Shown here: in pieces, positions 40,301-48,324 of the stretch | Numbering within the stretch: the stretch's first letter is position 1 | Layout of the letters: each line of letters starts with the position of its first letter | Assembly: GCA_023238725.1 (NCBI GenBank) | Contig: CM041550.1 | Span: 5,651,044-5,715,043 of the forward strand | Direction of reading: 5' to 3' | Length of the DNA stretch: 64,000 nt | DNA from: Scortum barcoo | Taxonomy: Eukaryota > Chordata > Actinopteri > Centrarchiformes > Terapontidae | Position numbers and translations under genes: made by a program | Notes under the pieces: generated by a model | Database searches by the model: none | The model's input: the letters and a program-made list of their open reading frames with translations, nothing else | Told to the model about the DNA's origin: nothing

Positions 40301-40738
40301 ACAAAAAAAACAAAAAAACTTTTTTGTGCAGCAGCAGCAGCAGAGCTCTACCTCACTTTAAAGAGAAGAAAGAAAAACCACCACACTGACAGAGACCGCG
40401 AAGCCTCCGTACATGCCCTGCCGTGGGCTGGGTCACTGACAGTGGAGCCATGTTTTTTTTTGTTTTGTTTTTTTAGACTCGTCACTTTCGATTTAACTGC
40501 AGATCCGCACTTTTTCTTTGCGCGCGGTGTGGTGCAAGTCTGCGCACTGACCCGGGTCCATATCCAGACAGTGCGCCGGGTCCTCTCCGTCCGTGGCGAG
40601 GCTCTCCATGGACAACTCCAGCTCCTTCTCCTCCCAGCCCCGCAGCTTCCTCTTCTTGTTGGAGCCGATCAGGGCTTCCACGGAAAAAGCGTGGGCTCTA
40701 GAGCTCAGAGCTGCGGCAGATCGCCTCCTCTCACTCAT
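6023..40738 (-). CDS. tbx15: tbx15, T-box transcription factor 15 (8 coding exons, complete)
   Basis: Joining eight exons at GT-AG boundaries (40738-40552, 33716-33509, 30028-29927, 21153-20982, 15194-15027, 14454-14390, 9627-9530, 6855-6023) gives an uninterrupted 610-residue frame; human TBX15 is about 602. The start MSERRRSAAALSS matches the tbx15 N-terminus and separates it from tbx18 and tbx22. An eh1-like motif FSVEALIG (residues 18-25) is the known Groucho/TLE contact of the Tbx15/18/22 subfamily, and KKRKLR (28-33) is the nuclear localisation motif. The T-box spans about residues 105-302. The tail is Ser/Gly/Pro-rich and ends SSQMSMHMV. Family knowledge: a nuclear DNA-binding repressor acting in skeletal, dermal, limb/fin mesenchyme and adipose development. 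An internal Met at 102 (SMEEIQVEL) corresponds to the start of a shorter isoform known in human. The upstream neighbour on the same strand is wars2, as in human. Confidence 0.97.
6856..9529 (-). other. tbx15 intron 7
   Basis: Between coding exons 7 and 8. It has a (CA)28 microsatellite at 8,186-8,241 with further CA-rich DNA after it, a short GA run at 8,000-8,060, and a GC-balanced block near 8,400-8,850. No coding signal is seen. Confidence 0.85.
8186..8241 (+). repeat. (CA)28 microsatellite
   Basis: Uninterrupted CA dinucleotides, followed to about 8,281 by shorter CA-rich pieces. It lies in tbx15 intron 7, where the transcript strand reads (TG)n. Confidence 0.97.
9530..9627 (-). CDS. tbx15: tbx15 coding exon 7
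   Basis: Encodes residues 301-333: TGLEAIMETYAFWRPPVRTL then TFEDFTHMQKQQ. This conserved segment follows the T-box in Tbx15. Acceptor is TCTGACAG|G and donor AAG|GTGGGT. The leftover G pairs with GT of the last exon to give Gly. Confidence 0.95.
10420..10870. other. GC-rich non-repetitive intronic block (possible conserved non-coding element)
   Basis: Distinctly GC-richer than neighbouring intron DNA, free of simple repeats, with no sustained open frame or splice context. Such blocks in introns of developmental regulators are often enhancers; conservation was not tested. Confidence 0.3.
11363..11375 (-). promoter_or_regulatory. perfect DR1 nuclear-receptor element
   Basis: Reads AGGTCAAAGGTCA on the minus strand, the consensus DR1 bound by RXR heterodimers with PPAR, COUP-TF and HNF4. 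It lies in tbx15 intron 6. Occupancy is inference. Confidence 0.5.
12296..12308 (+). promoter_or_regulatory. perfect DR1 nuclear-receptor element
   Basis: Reads AGGTCAGAGGTCA on the plus strand, about 930 bp from the other DR1 in the same intron. Occupancy is inference. Confidence 0.5.
13091..13198 (+). repeat. interrupted (GT)n microsatellite
   Basis: GT-rich for about 108 bp with CA, GC and CT interruptions. It lies in tbx15 intron 6; open frames across it are translation artefacts of the repeat. Confidence 0.95.
14390..14454 (-). CDS. tbx15: tbx15 coding exon 6 (end of T-box)
   Basis: A 65-bp exon encoding residues 280-300 ([20 protein letters not shown] and N) plus two bases of the next Arg. 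This is the C-terminal T-box helix that enters the DNA minor groove. Acceptor is GTCTGCAG and donor AG|GTTTGT. Only a 572-bp intron separates it from exon 5. Confidence 0.95.
15027..15194 (-). CDS. tbx15: tbx15 coding exon 5 (T-box)
   Basis: Exactly 56 codons (residues 224-279) starting IILHSMHKYQPRVHV and ending FPETVFTTVTAYQNQQ. The variable middle (SSELSPNKPVPSGEGVKTFS) resembles Tbx15 rather than Tbx18, which has a different stretch there. Acceptor is TTCCAG|ATC and donor CAG|GTGTGC, phase 0 on both sides. Confidence 0.96.
15383..15515. repeat. single diverged copy of the GAGGACA/TCCTCAC minisatellite unit
   Basis: A GT run followed by TTTGTGAGGACATTT, a CTTAACTTAACTTAA stretch and GGTCCTCACTACC. 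The layout matches the units at 25,030-26,160. Confidence 0.45.
17009..17038 (+). repeat. (AC)15 microsatellite
   Basis: Uninterrupted AC dinucleotides in tbx15 intron 4. Confidence 0.95.
19671..19947. repeat. 150-bp tandem duplication, diverged
   Basis: Copy A (19,671-19,797) and copy B (19,821-19,947) share ATGAAAGCCA, GACTCACTTCAGCTCGCC versus GACTTACTTTAGCTCACC, GGCAGTAAATCA and ATTGTGGTC at an offset of 149-150 bp. Divergence is substantial, so the duplication is old. Confidence 0.8.
20982..21153 (-). CDS. tbx15: tbx15 coding exon 4 (T-box core)
   Basis: Encodes residues 166-223, including [20 protein letters not shown] and WMRQVVSFDKLKLTNNELDD. These segments hold DNA-contacting and dimer-interface residues in T-box structures. 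Acceptor is CCCTGCAG|G and donor CAC|GTAAGT, a consensus donor in phase 0. Confidence 0.96.
21778..22136 (+). repeat. polypurine blocks (GA-rich)
   Basis: Two purine-rich blocks, 21,778-21,840 and 21,896-22,136, with few pyrimidines on the plus strand. In the tbx15 transcript they read as CU-rich RNA about 620-980 nt upstream of exon 4. Confidence 0.85.
24021..24090 (+). repeat. fragment of a dispersed fish repeat
   Basis: Resembles a family I recall as widespread in percomorph genomes, with the pattern GATTTTATTTAT-TATAGCC followed by TTTTACAATCTGAACAGC. This is recalled from memory, without a search; only a short fragment remains. Confidence 0.5.
24307..24370 (+). repeat. compound (CA)n(CT)n(CA)n microsatellite
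   Basis: CA repeat, then a CT run, then CA again, in tbx15 intron 3. Confidence 0.93.
25291..25376 (+). repeat. (ATCT)n tetranucleotide microsatellite, about 21 units
   Basis: Perfect ATCT repeats for 86 bp. It sits inside a longer degenerate minisatellite region of tbx15 intron 3. Confidence 0.98.
25704..25720 (-). promoter_or_regulatory. perfect DR5 (retinoic acid response element type)
   Basis: Reads AGGTCA-AGATC-AGGTCA on the minus strand, the canonical RAR/RXR spacing. It lies in tbx15 intron 3 inside a degenerate minisatellite region, which lowers confidence in function. Confidence 0.4.
29927..30028 (-). CDS. tbx15: tbx15 coding exon 3 (T-box)
   Basis: Encodes residues 132-165 (RMFPAMRVKIAGLDPHQQYY then IAMDIVPVDNKRYR), the highly conserved N-terminal part of the T-box fold. 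Acceptor is CTTTCAG|GAGG and donor AG|GTACCT. Both edges split Arg codons, as in other T-box genes. Confidence 0.96.
31624..31636 (-). promoter_or_regulatory. perfect DR1 nuclear-receptor element
   Basis: Reads AGGTCAGAGGTCA on the minus strand, the same 13-mer as at 12,296. It lies in tbx15 intron 2. Confidence 0.5.
33479..33502 (-). repeat. (CA)12 in transcript strand, directly after tbx15 exon 2 donor
   Basis: The plus-strand (TG)12 reads as (CA)12 in the tbx15 pre-mRNA, starting seven to eight bases into the intron. Confidence 0.93.
33509..33716 (-). CDS. tbx15: tbx15 coding exon 2 (linker and start of T-box)
   Basis: Encodes residues 63-131 plus two bases of Arg132. Acceptor is CCCCTCAG. 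The first half is an acidic Ser-rich linker (TERTSCS-like LAERTSCSFGS). The second half begins the T-box with MEEIQVELQCADLWKRFHDI and GTEMIITKAG. Donor is AG|GTAGGC, followed almost at once by a CA repeat. Met102 here matches the start used by the shorter human isoform. Confidence 0.95.
33717..40551 (-). other. tbx15 intron 1
   Basis: Between coding exons 1 and 2. Mostly AT-rich sequence with a CA repeat near 36,538-36,572, a polypurine block at 34,925-35,010, and a GC-richer non-repetitive block near 38,100-38,420. Frames such as the one at 36,095-36,298 (+) have no recognisable domain, no paralogue I know and no splice context. No gene is called. Confidence 0.85.
36535..36572 (+). repeat. 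(CA)n microsatellite
   Basis: CA repeats with one CTCA interruption, in tbx15 intron 1. Confidence 0.93.
40552..40738 (-). CDS. tbx15: tbx15 coding exon 1 (N-terminus, eh1 motif, NLS)
   Basis: Encodes residues 1-62 plus the first base of codon 63. The ATG at 40738 is chosen because the following MSERRRSAAALSS is the family start. An upstream in-frame TTG at 40747 is not needed. The exon carries the Groucho-binding eh1-like motif FSVEALIG and the basic cluster KKRKLR, then an acidic stretch. It ends at GAC-CCG-G followed by donor GTCAGT; the leftover G joins AC of the next exon to make Asp. Confidence 0.93.
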
Positions 40739-40759
40739 TTCTCTCAAAATCCACCCGAC

Positions 40760-40918
40760 CTGGAGGGGGGAGGAAAGGGAAAAGGGACGCGGCGAAAAGG
40801 AAAAAAAACAAACTCCGTCCGTCCAACGCAGAGAAGCAAAAGAGTAAAAATATATATATTAAAAAAAAAAGAAAGAAAAAAGGGGACGGTCAGTGTTTAC
40901 AGCGGGACGCAAACTCAC
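40760..40918 (-). other. tbx15: probable 159-bp intron in the tbx15 5' UTR
   Basis: On the minus strand a strong donor TTG|GTGAGT (GT at 40918-40917) is followed 159 bp later by a long pyrimidine tract and CCTCCAG (AG at 40761-40760), 21 bases before the tbx15 ATG. Signal strength on both sides is better than at several of the coding junctions. The prediction is that a 5' non-coding exon ends at 40919 and the first coding exon begins at 40759. Transcript data would settle it. Confidence 0.45.
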
Positions 40919-41203
40919 CAAGTGTCCAAAGTAATCCCAACTGTGACTAGAAACCCCGCGTCAAACTTTTGGAGGCGGACTGTGCCATCCCGGTGCGCAT
41001 GAGATCAAGTCCTGAAGGAGGGAGAGACTTTTTTTTATTTTAGTGCGTCTCTTCTCCGTCCTTCCTTCCTCTCCGCGTCTTTCTTTTTCTCTTTCTGTCC
41101 CTCGAACTTCTCGCTGATTGATACTCACTTCTGGAGGAGTGTTTTTTTTTTTTTGCAGGCGCACAGAGAAGAAGAGAGGAGAGGAGGAGAGGAGGAGGAG
41201 GGA

Positions 41204-41290
41204 GGGGCGGTCCTCCTGCGCGCTGTCAGAGCTGCTGCGCGTCCAATGAGAAGTTTGGAAACGCACCGAGACGAAGAGCTTTGGTCCAAT
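41204..41290 (-). promoter_or_regulatory. tbx15 proximal promoter: two CCAAT boxes and a GC box
   Basis: CCAAT pentamers at 41286-41290 and 41243-41247 (on the plus strand, so inverted ATTGG relative to tbx15) lie 43 bp apart, about four helical turns. A GGGGCGG GC box at 41204-41210 lies between them and the gene. Paired NF-Y sites with Sp1 sites are typical of TATA-less vertebrate promoters. They sit about 470-550 bp upstream of the tbx15 start codon, which suggests transcription starts near 41,100-41,180. Confidence 0.5.
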
Positions 41291-41698
41291 GAAGACAGAG
41301 AGAGAAAGAGGGGGGGGTCCTGGAGGAAGAACCGCCATCCAAAAAGTGCAGCAGCTTTAATGAGCTGACTCCATCATGCAGCCTGTGGAAAAACACATAA
41401 TAAATACATGAAGTACTTATCTTTTTATGAACGATCCTCCGCGCTCACAGGAGAATGAAGCAGCCAAATGATGTTAGTTTGAGTGAAATGATGCGTTCAC
41501 TGACCTCTGCTGTGTCCCCTGATCCTCTGAGGTTATGCCCCCCCCCACACACACACACTCCCCATCCTCCCCAATCAGCTCCCAAAGTCATTTTAATATC
41601 AGTCTTTTCACCGAGTCAGATCTGAGCCTCTGAGTCCGTCATTACCAGGGATTTTAGGAAAAGTCGCATTACGGCGTCACTGTGCGGCCCGACAGCTG

Positions 41699-41701
<3 letters not shown>

Positions 41702-41731
<30 letters not shown>
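41702..41731 (+). repeat. (GT)15 microsatellite
   Basis: Uninterrupted GT dinucleotides upstream of the tbx15 promoter region. Confidence 0.95.
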
Positions 41732-41734
<3 letters not shown>

Positions 41735-42129
41735 ACAAAATAACAAGAAGGAAAGAAGGAGAGGAGATTATCGGGTGGAGATGTTCGGCTCTGCTCGGTT
41801 TATTTCAGCAGATCTGCAGGTCGGAGACAGAAGAAAAATACATTATAGACATTAAACTGATAAACTGGAGAGTTTAGAGGGAGATCATTCAGACAAAAAT
41901 AATAATAATAATAATGAAGTAAAATAACAGCTCACTTTAAACCCGCTTTGATTTTTCGATCAATTAATAACCAGTTAAGCTATTAACAGTCTTTTGATAG
42001 CGATTAAAACTATAGTTTTTCATGTTTAATATTAAAAAACCTAAATATGAGATACCATAAAAACTACCACCACTATTAAATATTCAAATAACATAATGAT
42101 GTTAAGCTTTAAATAAACACTAGGTCAAC

Positions 42130-42156
42130 AATAATAATAATAATAATAATAATAAT
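42130..42156 (+). repeat. (ATA)9 trinucleotide microsatellite
   Basis: Uninterrupted ATA/AAT repeats in the intergenic DNA between the two genes. Confidence 0.95.
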
Positions 42157-43255
42157 ATTCAAACAAAACGAAAAGAAAAACTGATGGAGGTGTGTGTGTG
42201 TGTGTGTGTGTGTGTCTGAAATCATCCTGCAGCTCTCCAAAAGGTCACTGCTGTTCATTTCTTTAAAGAAATCACAGGAAATTCAGAGAGAGCTCACTGA
42301 ATTATAATTCAGAGTGAAAACTAAAATATTTATTGTGGAGTTTTTTTTATTTTATTTTAATTATACTGGCAGATAAAATCAACTGTGAGTTTCACACTGA
42401 CACACTTCACACCAGCACGGAAATACTACAGGTATAGATTATTTATTATTTATTGATTATAGAGGTATTCAAGTCAAGCCTCTTCAGGTGAACGTAAAAT
42501 GACATTTCTGCGCACAAATCGACGGTGAAAATACGTAAATTATAAACTCAGATTTTGGCGCTTTAGTGAAAATAATCAGCGCTTTTTTTAAGATTGAAAC
42601 TAATTATTGATCCTCCAATCAGAGAAATCTATGAGAAAAAATGAGTTTGAAATGAAGTTAATATCATTAAAATGTACACAACTATAAACACTTGGTGCTT
42701 ATTTACATATATTATATTTCATTTTGGAGGATTTTGGATGCTTGTGCGTAAAGTTCTGGAAAAGTTTGGGAGTAAATCCTCTCTCTGTGTCTGTGTGTGT
42801 GTGTGTGTTTGAATCCCTGTGGGAGGAAACTCGTTAAACACCAGCAGTAAAAACTTAAACCAACTGTTTGCTGTTTAGATCCCAATTACAGCCCGATGGC
42901 ATCTTAGCCACCCAAAACTGAAAAAAAGGGGCGACCTGATCTGTTTGAGTCTCTTTTATCAACCAGAACAGATTAAATATTAAATAAACTCTCTCCACAG
43001 GCCTGTATGGGACATTGTTTTATAAGCTCAGATGCTTTTAAATATTTTTCTGAATTCCTCCAGCGGTTATTTTTACATCAAGACTCATAAAACGTCGTTT
43101 TTGTTTTGTTTGGTTTTTCTGTTTTTGCGCAAAGTTTAAAAAAATCTCTCTGAGTAGTTGATGTTTTCTGAACTCTTCTTACAAGACACACACAGTGAAA
43201 GCTGGACATAAAAGCGTGTTAATCTTCAGGTGGTGAAAGAAAAAGAAAAAGCCTC

Positions 43256-43271
43256 TGACCCCGGCTGACCC
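43256..43271 (-). promoter_or_regulatory. DR4 element with GGGTCA half-sites
   Basis: Reads GGGTCA-GCCG-GGGTCA on the minus strand, a spacing used by TR/RXR and LXR/RXR. It lies in a GC-rich block about 2 kb upstream of the tbx15 promoter. Confidence 0.35.
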
Positions 43272-44761
43272 CGGGCTCTGAGCAGGGAAACGTCCGAAGA
43301 AGCGGCGGCAGCTCTCGGATCGTTTCAGCAGCTTCCACCGGGAGCCGCGGACGGACAGACTCCCCCAGCAGGACCGAGGGATCCAAACAAACCGAGGAGA
43401 GAGAGACTGCAGCAGCTCCACACACTGAAACACCTGAAGATGTGAGGAAGAGTCCAGCCTGAAGATCTTTATCTTCACCTGAGGATCGTTTTTTAAAGAT
43501 AAAACTCCAAAAATCTGCAGCATCCGGTTAGTCTGAGGAGGTGTGTTTAAGAGACACTTTCCTTCACTAAAAAACTAAAATCACATTACCAAACAGCAGC
43601 TCAGGTTAATATTTTGTTAATTAAATTTTAAATTATTGAATTTTCTTAGAACATGAGAGGGATTATTTTATTATTATAAAGACATCCGGGTTACGACCTA
43701 ATTAACATACTAATTAAAGATATATTTGAAAAGTTTAAGCACTCCAGATCAGTCACCTAATTAAAAAAAATCATACAAATAATATCTTATAACTAAATAT
43801 GATATAATAAATGACTTTTTCTATAAAAGGTCCATTCTGCACAAACCAAATACAACAATAATACAACAGCTGTAATGATAAAACAAAAAAATATATATAT
43901 CATGCAGTCTATACACAGCTAACCATTACATGCATAAAACTAACTATAAATAATAAATAAAATAAAACATTATAAGGCTTTTTATAAACGACATTTAGAT
44001 ACTAAACATCGAGGCTCAGCTGTGGAAAATTTGAAGAGACGCAATCATCCTTTAATAAACTAAAAACAGACATTTATCACAGCTGGAGTTTATTTATCCA
44101 TTTATATAATATACTATAATACAGATTTTATAAGAGTTTTATGATAAATTTATTTAGAGCATTTTTTTGTTCATGAGATCACTGATAAAAATTATTTCAT
44201 CCTCACCTTTAAATCTCGCGCTGATATCGCGATAATAACATTGATTTTCTGATGAATTATTAATAATGTGAATTACAATCAGACTTTAAAGGGTTTTTTT
44301 TTTCACATAAAGACACGTGTTCATGAGCAAACAGGCTGTAATAACTAAGTTTAACATCATTTAAAAAAAGTTTTATATTTATTTGTATATATGTATATTT
44401 TTATATTATTTTGTCCTGTTTCCACGTGACATGATTTCCATTTGCAGCCATTTTCTTTAAAAAGCAAACTTTTATTAGGACTTTTATTTTACTCCTGCAC
44501 ATAAAACGGTTCAGTGAGAGTCACTTTGATATTAAAAGGACTCATTACAGATGTGACTTCTGTCTCACTTTACACAGAAACGTGTGTTTGTCACAGGCTG
44601 GCTGAGATTTACTGTGTGTCCATATGAAGTCCATATATTTTTTTATTTAGACTGTCAGCTGTGCATGCCAACAGGGGAAAAAAGGGGGAAATAAACCGAG
44701 CGAGGATACGGTCTGTTCCCAGGTAAACACTGAGATGGAAAAACCACAGCAAGAGCCAGAG

Positions 44762-44764
<3 letters not shown>

Positions 44765-44793
<29 letters not shown>
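44765..44793 (+). repeat. (GT)14 microsatellite
   Basis: Uninterrupted GT dinucleotides just before the polypurine block. Confidence 0.95.
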
Positions 44794-44795
<2 letters not shown>

Positions 44796-44859
44796 ACTAG
44801 AGGTGCATTTTCAATTAGAGAGAGTGTGATGGTTCAAACTGTGCCAGGAGAAACAGTCT

Positions 44860-45110
44860 GAAGGAGGAGGATGAACTGTGGGGAGAGAGTATAAAAGGGA
44901 GGAAGAATGAAAAATGAAGGGATGATGAGGAGACAGAGAGGAGAAGGAGAAAAGGAGGGAAAAAATCTAATAAAAGGAAGAAGATAGATGTGATGAGAGA
45001 TATGAGAGTGAAGATGAGAAAGACGAGGGAAAATGGAATTAGACAAGGAAGAATGGAGGAAAAAGCAAATGAATAAAGAGAAAAGGAAACAACATAAAGA
45101 AGAAAATGAA
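44860..45110 (+). repeat. polypurine block (GA/GAA-rich)
   Basis: About 250 bp dominated by A and G with few pyrimidines, between wars2 and tbx15. It follows a (GT)n repeat at 44,765-44,793. Confidence 0.8.
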
Positions 45111-46093
45111 ATATTGATCCATCAATGTGCGGTTTTCCTTCAGGAGATTACATGTGCATCTTACTTACACTCTTTGTTTTATTCATGTGAAATGTTTAAA
45201 AGAGTATAAACAGCTAAAATACAGAAAAGTGTAAAAATGAGATAAATGTTTAAACAAGTGTGAAATGTGTTAAAATGACGTTTATTCATGTTTTTTGTTG
45301 TATTTTTTTTAAAGTGTGTGCTGTGAAGTGTACTGAGTGTGAGTGTGACAGTGTGTGTAGTTTAATCAGTAGTGTGTTTGTGTGCGTGTGTAATGTACGT
45401 TTATGTGCGCGTATCAGTTTGTGCACACTCCAAATGTGTCTCTCAAGACTTTAACAAAATCAATGTTAATTAAACCAAATAAAAACAAATCTGAACTATA
45501 AATATACAAAAAAAAGTGCATTTATTCCCATTTATTTTTTTAATACTTAAAAAAGACAAAACTGTGAAAAGACACAAACAAGAAGAACCTCCACCACACA
45601 CACACACACACACCTTTTACCACCTTAATATCACCGCTCAGTTTAAAATCTTTACCTCTGATCCGTCTTTTACATTTGGACTCGTCTTGAGTTGCGCTGA
45701 CGGGTCGTGAAGCGGCAGCAGAGACAGTTTCCTTGAAGATCAGCAGATGGGAAAGTTTCTCAGTTTCTGTATCCACATTGTTGTTGTTTTTCTTTCACCA
45801 CCGTGCGTGTGATGTGCACTGTGAGTGTTTAAAATGAGCAAACAATAAAGGAACAAACAGTAACGGTGGTTATAGTTTTGTAAAAGAAGACGCCCCACAC
45901 TGATCAAACAGGAGAAACTCACCTTTTTATGTTTTGAGGATCAGATTTTCTTGAGTTATAACATGAGATAATAGTTCTCAGTGAGCTTTACTGTCAATTG
46001 TTGCACCGCAGAAGCTCTTAAGTCATCTCTCTTTCTGATGTTGTGCTCGGTACACTTTTCACTGTCTTCATGCGTCTGTCTGACAATAAATGT

Positions 46094-46720
46094 TTTATTC
46101 TATAAGAGTTTGGGTGCATTTCATTGAATTTTTACTTTTATCTGTATATTTTTTTATTTGTATTGTATTTTTTACCACTTCCCCCCATCTTTCATTTCAT
46201 TATCAATAAATTTCCTCTTTGTCAGTCCAAATTTCTTGAATCTAATGTGATTCCAATGGTGACACACAAACATCTGATTGAGCTGCCAGTGTGAACAGAG
46301 CCATTAGGAGTATTTTTCATTTTAGTGGCACAGACGTCTAACTGAGTCCTGTTCGCACTGCAGACAAAATACCAGACAGAATATTAAAACAACAGTTTGT
46401 GTGACATTTGGAGAAAACTCAAAGGCAGATAAATAAACAGCAGCATCTTTAAAACAAATGTATTAAAAAAACAAGAGACATTTTCTTCTCGTTGGGTTGT
46501 GTTCAGGCTAAAAGACACAACCTCCTCATTCACTTCAATGAGACAAACATGGAGGGCAAAATAAAAAAAAAAAAATTGTCGTCCACTGATCAGTCTGAAC
46601 ACGACATTACTCTTTTTCACGTTTTGTTGTGGAATAATTTACATCCTTGAATATCCTCTGAATATAATCAGAATAAAGTCTGATATCAGCAGCAGTTCAG
46701 TTCAGATTTTTTTTGGCCTC
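46094..46720 (-). other. wars2: wars2 3' UTR (inferred) with candidate poly(A) signals
   Basis: Minus-strand AATAAA hexamers lie at 46158-46153 and 46099-46094, about 560-630 bases after the wars2 stop. Their use is inferred from position only. The interval is otherwise AT-rich without open frames of interest. Confidence 0.35.
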
Positions 46721-47169
46721 TCAGCAGAATCCAACTCGCCGTCGGACCTCGTTGAGGACTGGCGCCGCCAGTTCCCGAGCCCTGAGTGTCCCCCGAGTCA
46801 GCACGGCCTCCAGGTGAGCGCGGTCCGACCTCAGCCTCTCGATCTCCTCTCTGATGGGGGTCAACCTCTGGATCACGGCCTCTGTCACGAGCTTCTTGTA
46901 CGCGCCGGTGTCCAACCCTCTGGCCTGCGACACCGCCTCCTCCGCGCCGATCTTCGCCACGGCGGCGTGGATGGTCACCAGGTTGGACACGCCCGGCCGC
47001 TTCTCGGGGTCAAAGGTGACCTCGGAGGTGAAGTCGGTGACGGCGCGGCGGATTTTGAGGGCGATGTCGTCAGGGGAGTCCGTGATGCTGATCGTCGCCA
47101 TCACATGGGGGTCGGATTTGGACATTTTGGCAGAGGGGTCACGCAGGGATTTGACCTTTCGTGTGGAGC
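46721..47169 (-). CDS. wars2: wars2 exon 6 (KMSKS loop, C-terminal domain, stop)
   Basis: Begins SSTRKVKSLRDPSAKMSKSD after acceptor CTCCTGCAG and ends RRRVGFC at TGA (46723-46721). The KMSKS loop (47128-47114) is intact. The following helical domain (ITDSPDDIALKIRRAVTDFT, SEVTFDPEKRPGVSNLVTIH) binds the tRNA anticodon arm. The exon is strikingly GC-rich compared with its introns. Confidence 0.96.
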
Positions 47170-48293
47170 CTGCAGGAGGGAAAACAGAAGGAGAAAGTCA
47201 ATCGTAGGATGAGAAAACTGTGTGTTCATATTCAAAATATGACATTACTCATGTAGACAAACATGTAGATCACAGAGAGTGAGGGAAAACCAATGTGGTA
47301 ATCCAAAAAAGAAAACACGACAGAGACCCGACACTTTATGATCATTTCATATTTGCATCTTCCCACTTTCTTTTAGTGGTTTATTTTCAATTTAAATTCA
47401 CCTCTAGCATCTGTGTTTAGGAATATTTATCATAAATAAAGTGTAGAAATGTAGAAAAATCTGCCTCTCGGGCCATGTATGACTTTAACAACCTCTGAGG
47501 ATGTCAGCCTGCATTTAGCCTGACAGACAAAAACCAGGGCAGAGCGAACATCATTAAAACACAGATTTTAGAGAGTAAATTAAACTCAAAATGTTAAGAG
47601 AGATGAGAAGGGAAGTCCTCTGGGGTTTAAAATTTGATAAAATCGATAATTTTTAAAAAAACATTTTAATGAAGACACCCCTTTTAACTATTAGTTTATT
47701 AACTCTAAAGGCATTTCCTTGGAAAATAGTTCATTTAATGCGTTTTTTTTTTAAATATCTAATGATTTTTTATTAGATATTAAAATTCTTTAAATTCAGA
47801 TGATGGTTAAAGAGGTTAAAGCCACAGCGTACAAACAGATGACAAACAGTCACCGGGAGAGAGATTATGAAATGAGTCTTTGTGTAGGAATGAAGGAAGA
47901 ATAACAGTTTGTGTGTGTGTGTGTGTGAGAGAGCGAGAGAGAGAGATAGAGCGTCCCAGTAGTAGTGAAGCAGACGTGTCTCGGTGTGAAGTGATGAGCA
48001 GGCTGTGAGAGCCGGGATTTCCTTTCCTTTCCTTTCTTATTTATCAGCCCCGTCCTTCTTCCGCCATCATGCGAGCTCCGACTCCTTTTCTATCCCACAC
48101 TCGTACTCCACATCCGTCCCACATGCCACGCGTTTACCCCCCCCTCATTTCAAAACGTCTTCATTTCTGGCAAATTAAAAAGTCTTTGGTTTGGTTTCAA
48201 AGCGAAGGTGCTAACTGGCAACTCTGCTTTGCCAAAGATGAGAAATAAGGATGGAGCCCACCAGAGTGAGCCAAATACAGCTGAGCTCCTGCT

Positions 48294-48324
<31 letters not shown>

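Larger units (their letters stand above)
41300..46090. other. intergenic DNA between wars2 and the tbx15 promoter
   Basis: About 4.8 kb without coding signal. It contains GT repeats at 41,702-41,731, 42,190-42,214 and 44,765-44,793, an (ATA)n run at 42,130-42,156, a GC-rich block at 43,250-43,450 with a DR4 motif, and a polypurine block at 44,860-45,110. Much of the rest is very AT-rich. Confidence 0.8.

Noticed and set aside
40739..40747. In-frame TTG nine bases upstream as an alternative tbx15 start
   Set aside because: A non-ATG start is unneeded and the family begins at MSERRR.
40442..41368. Long open frames on both strands around the tbx15 promoter and exon 1
   Set aside because: GC-rich, low-complexity translations. 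Only the MSERRR frame has family support.
44890..44897. TATAAAAG box on the plus strand, with the same 12-mer AGTATAAAAGGG also at 23,337-23,348
   Set aside because: No open frame or exon follows either site. Chance TATA-like strings are expected in 64 kb.
46814..47212. Long plus-strand open frames antisense to wars2 exon 6
   Set aside because: They mirror the GC-rich codons of the real minus-strand exon and match no protein family.
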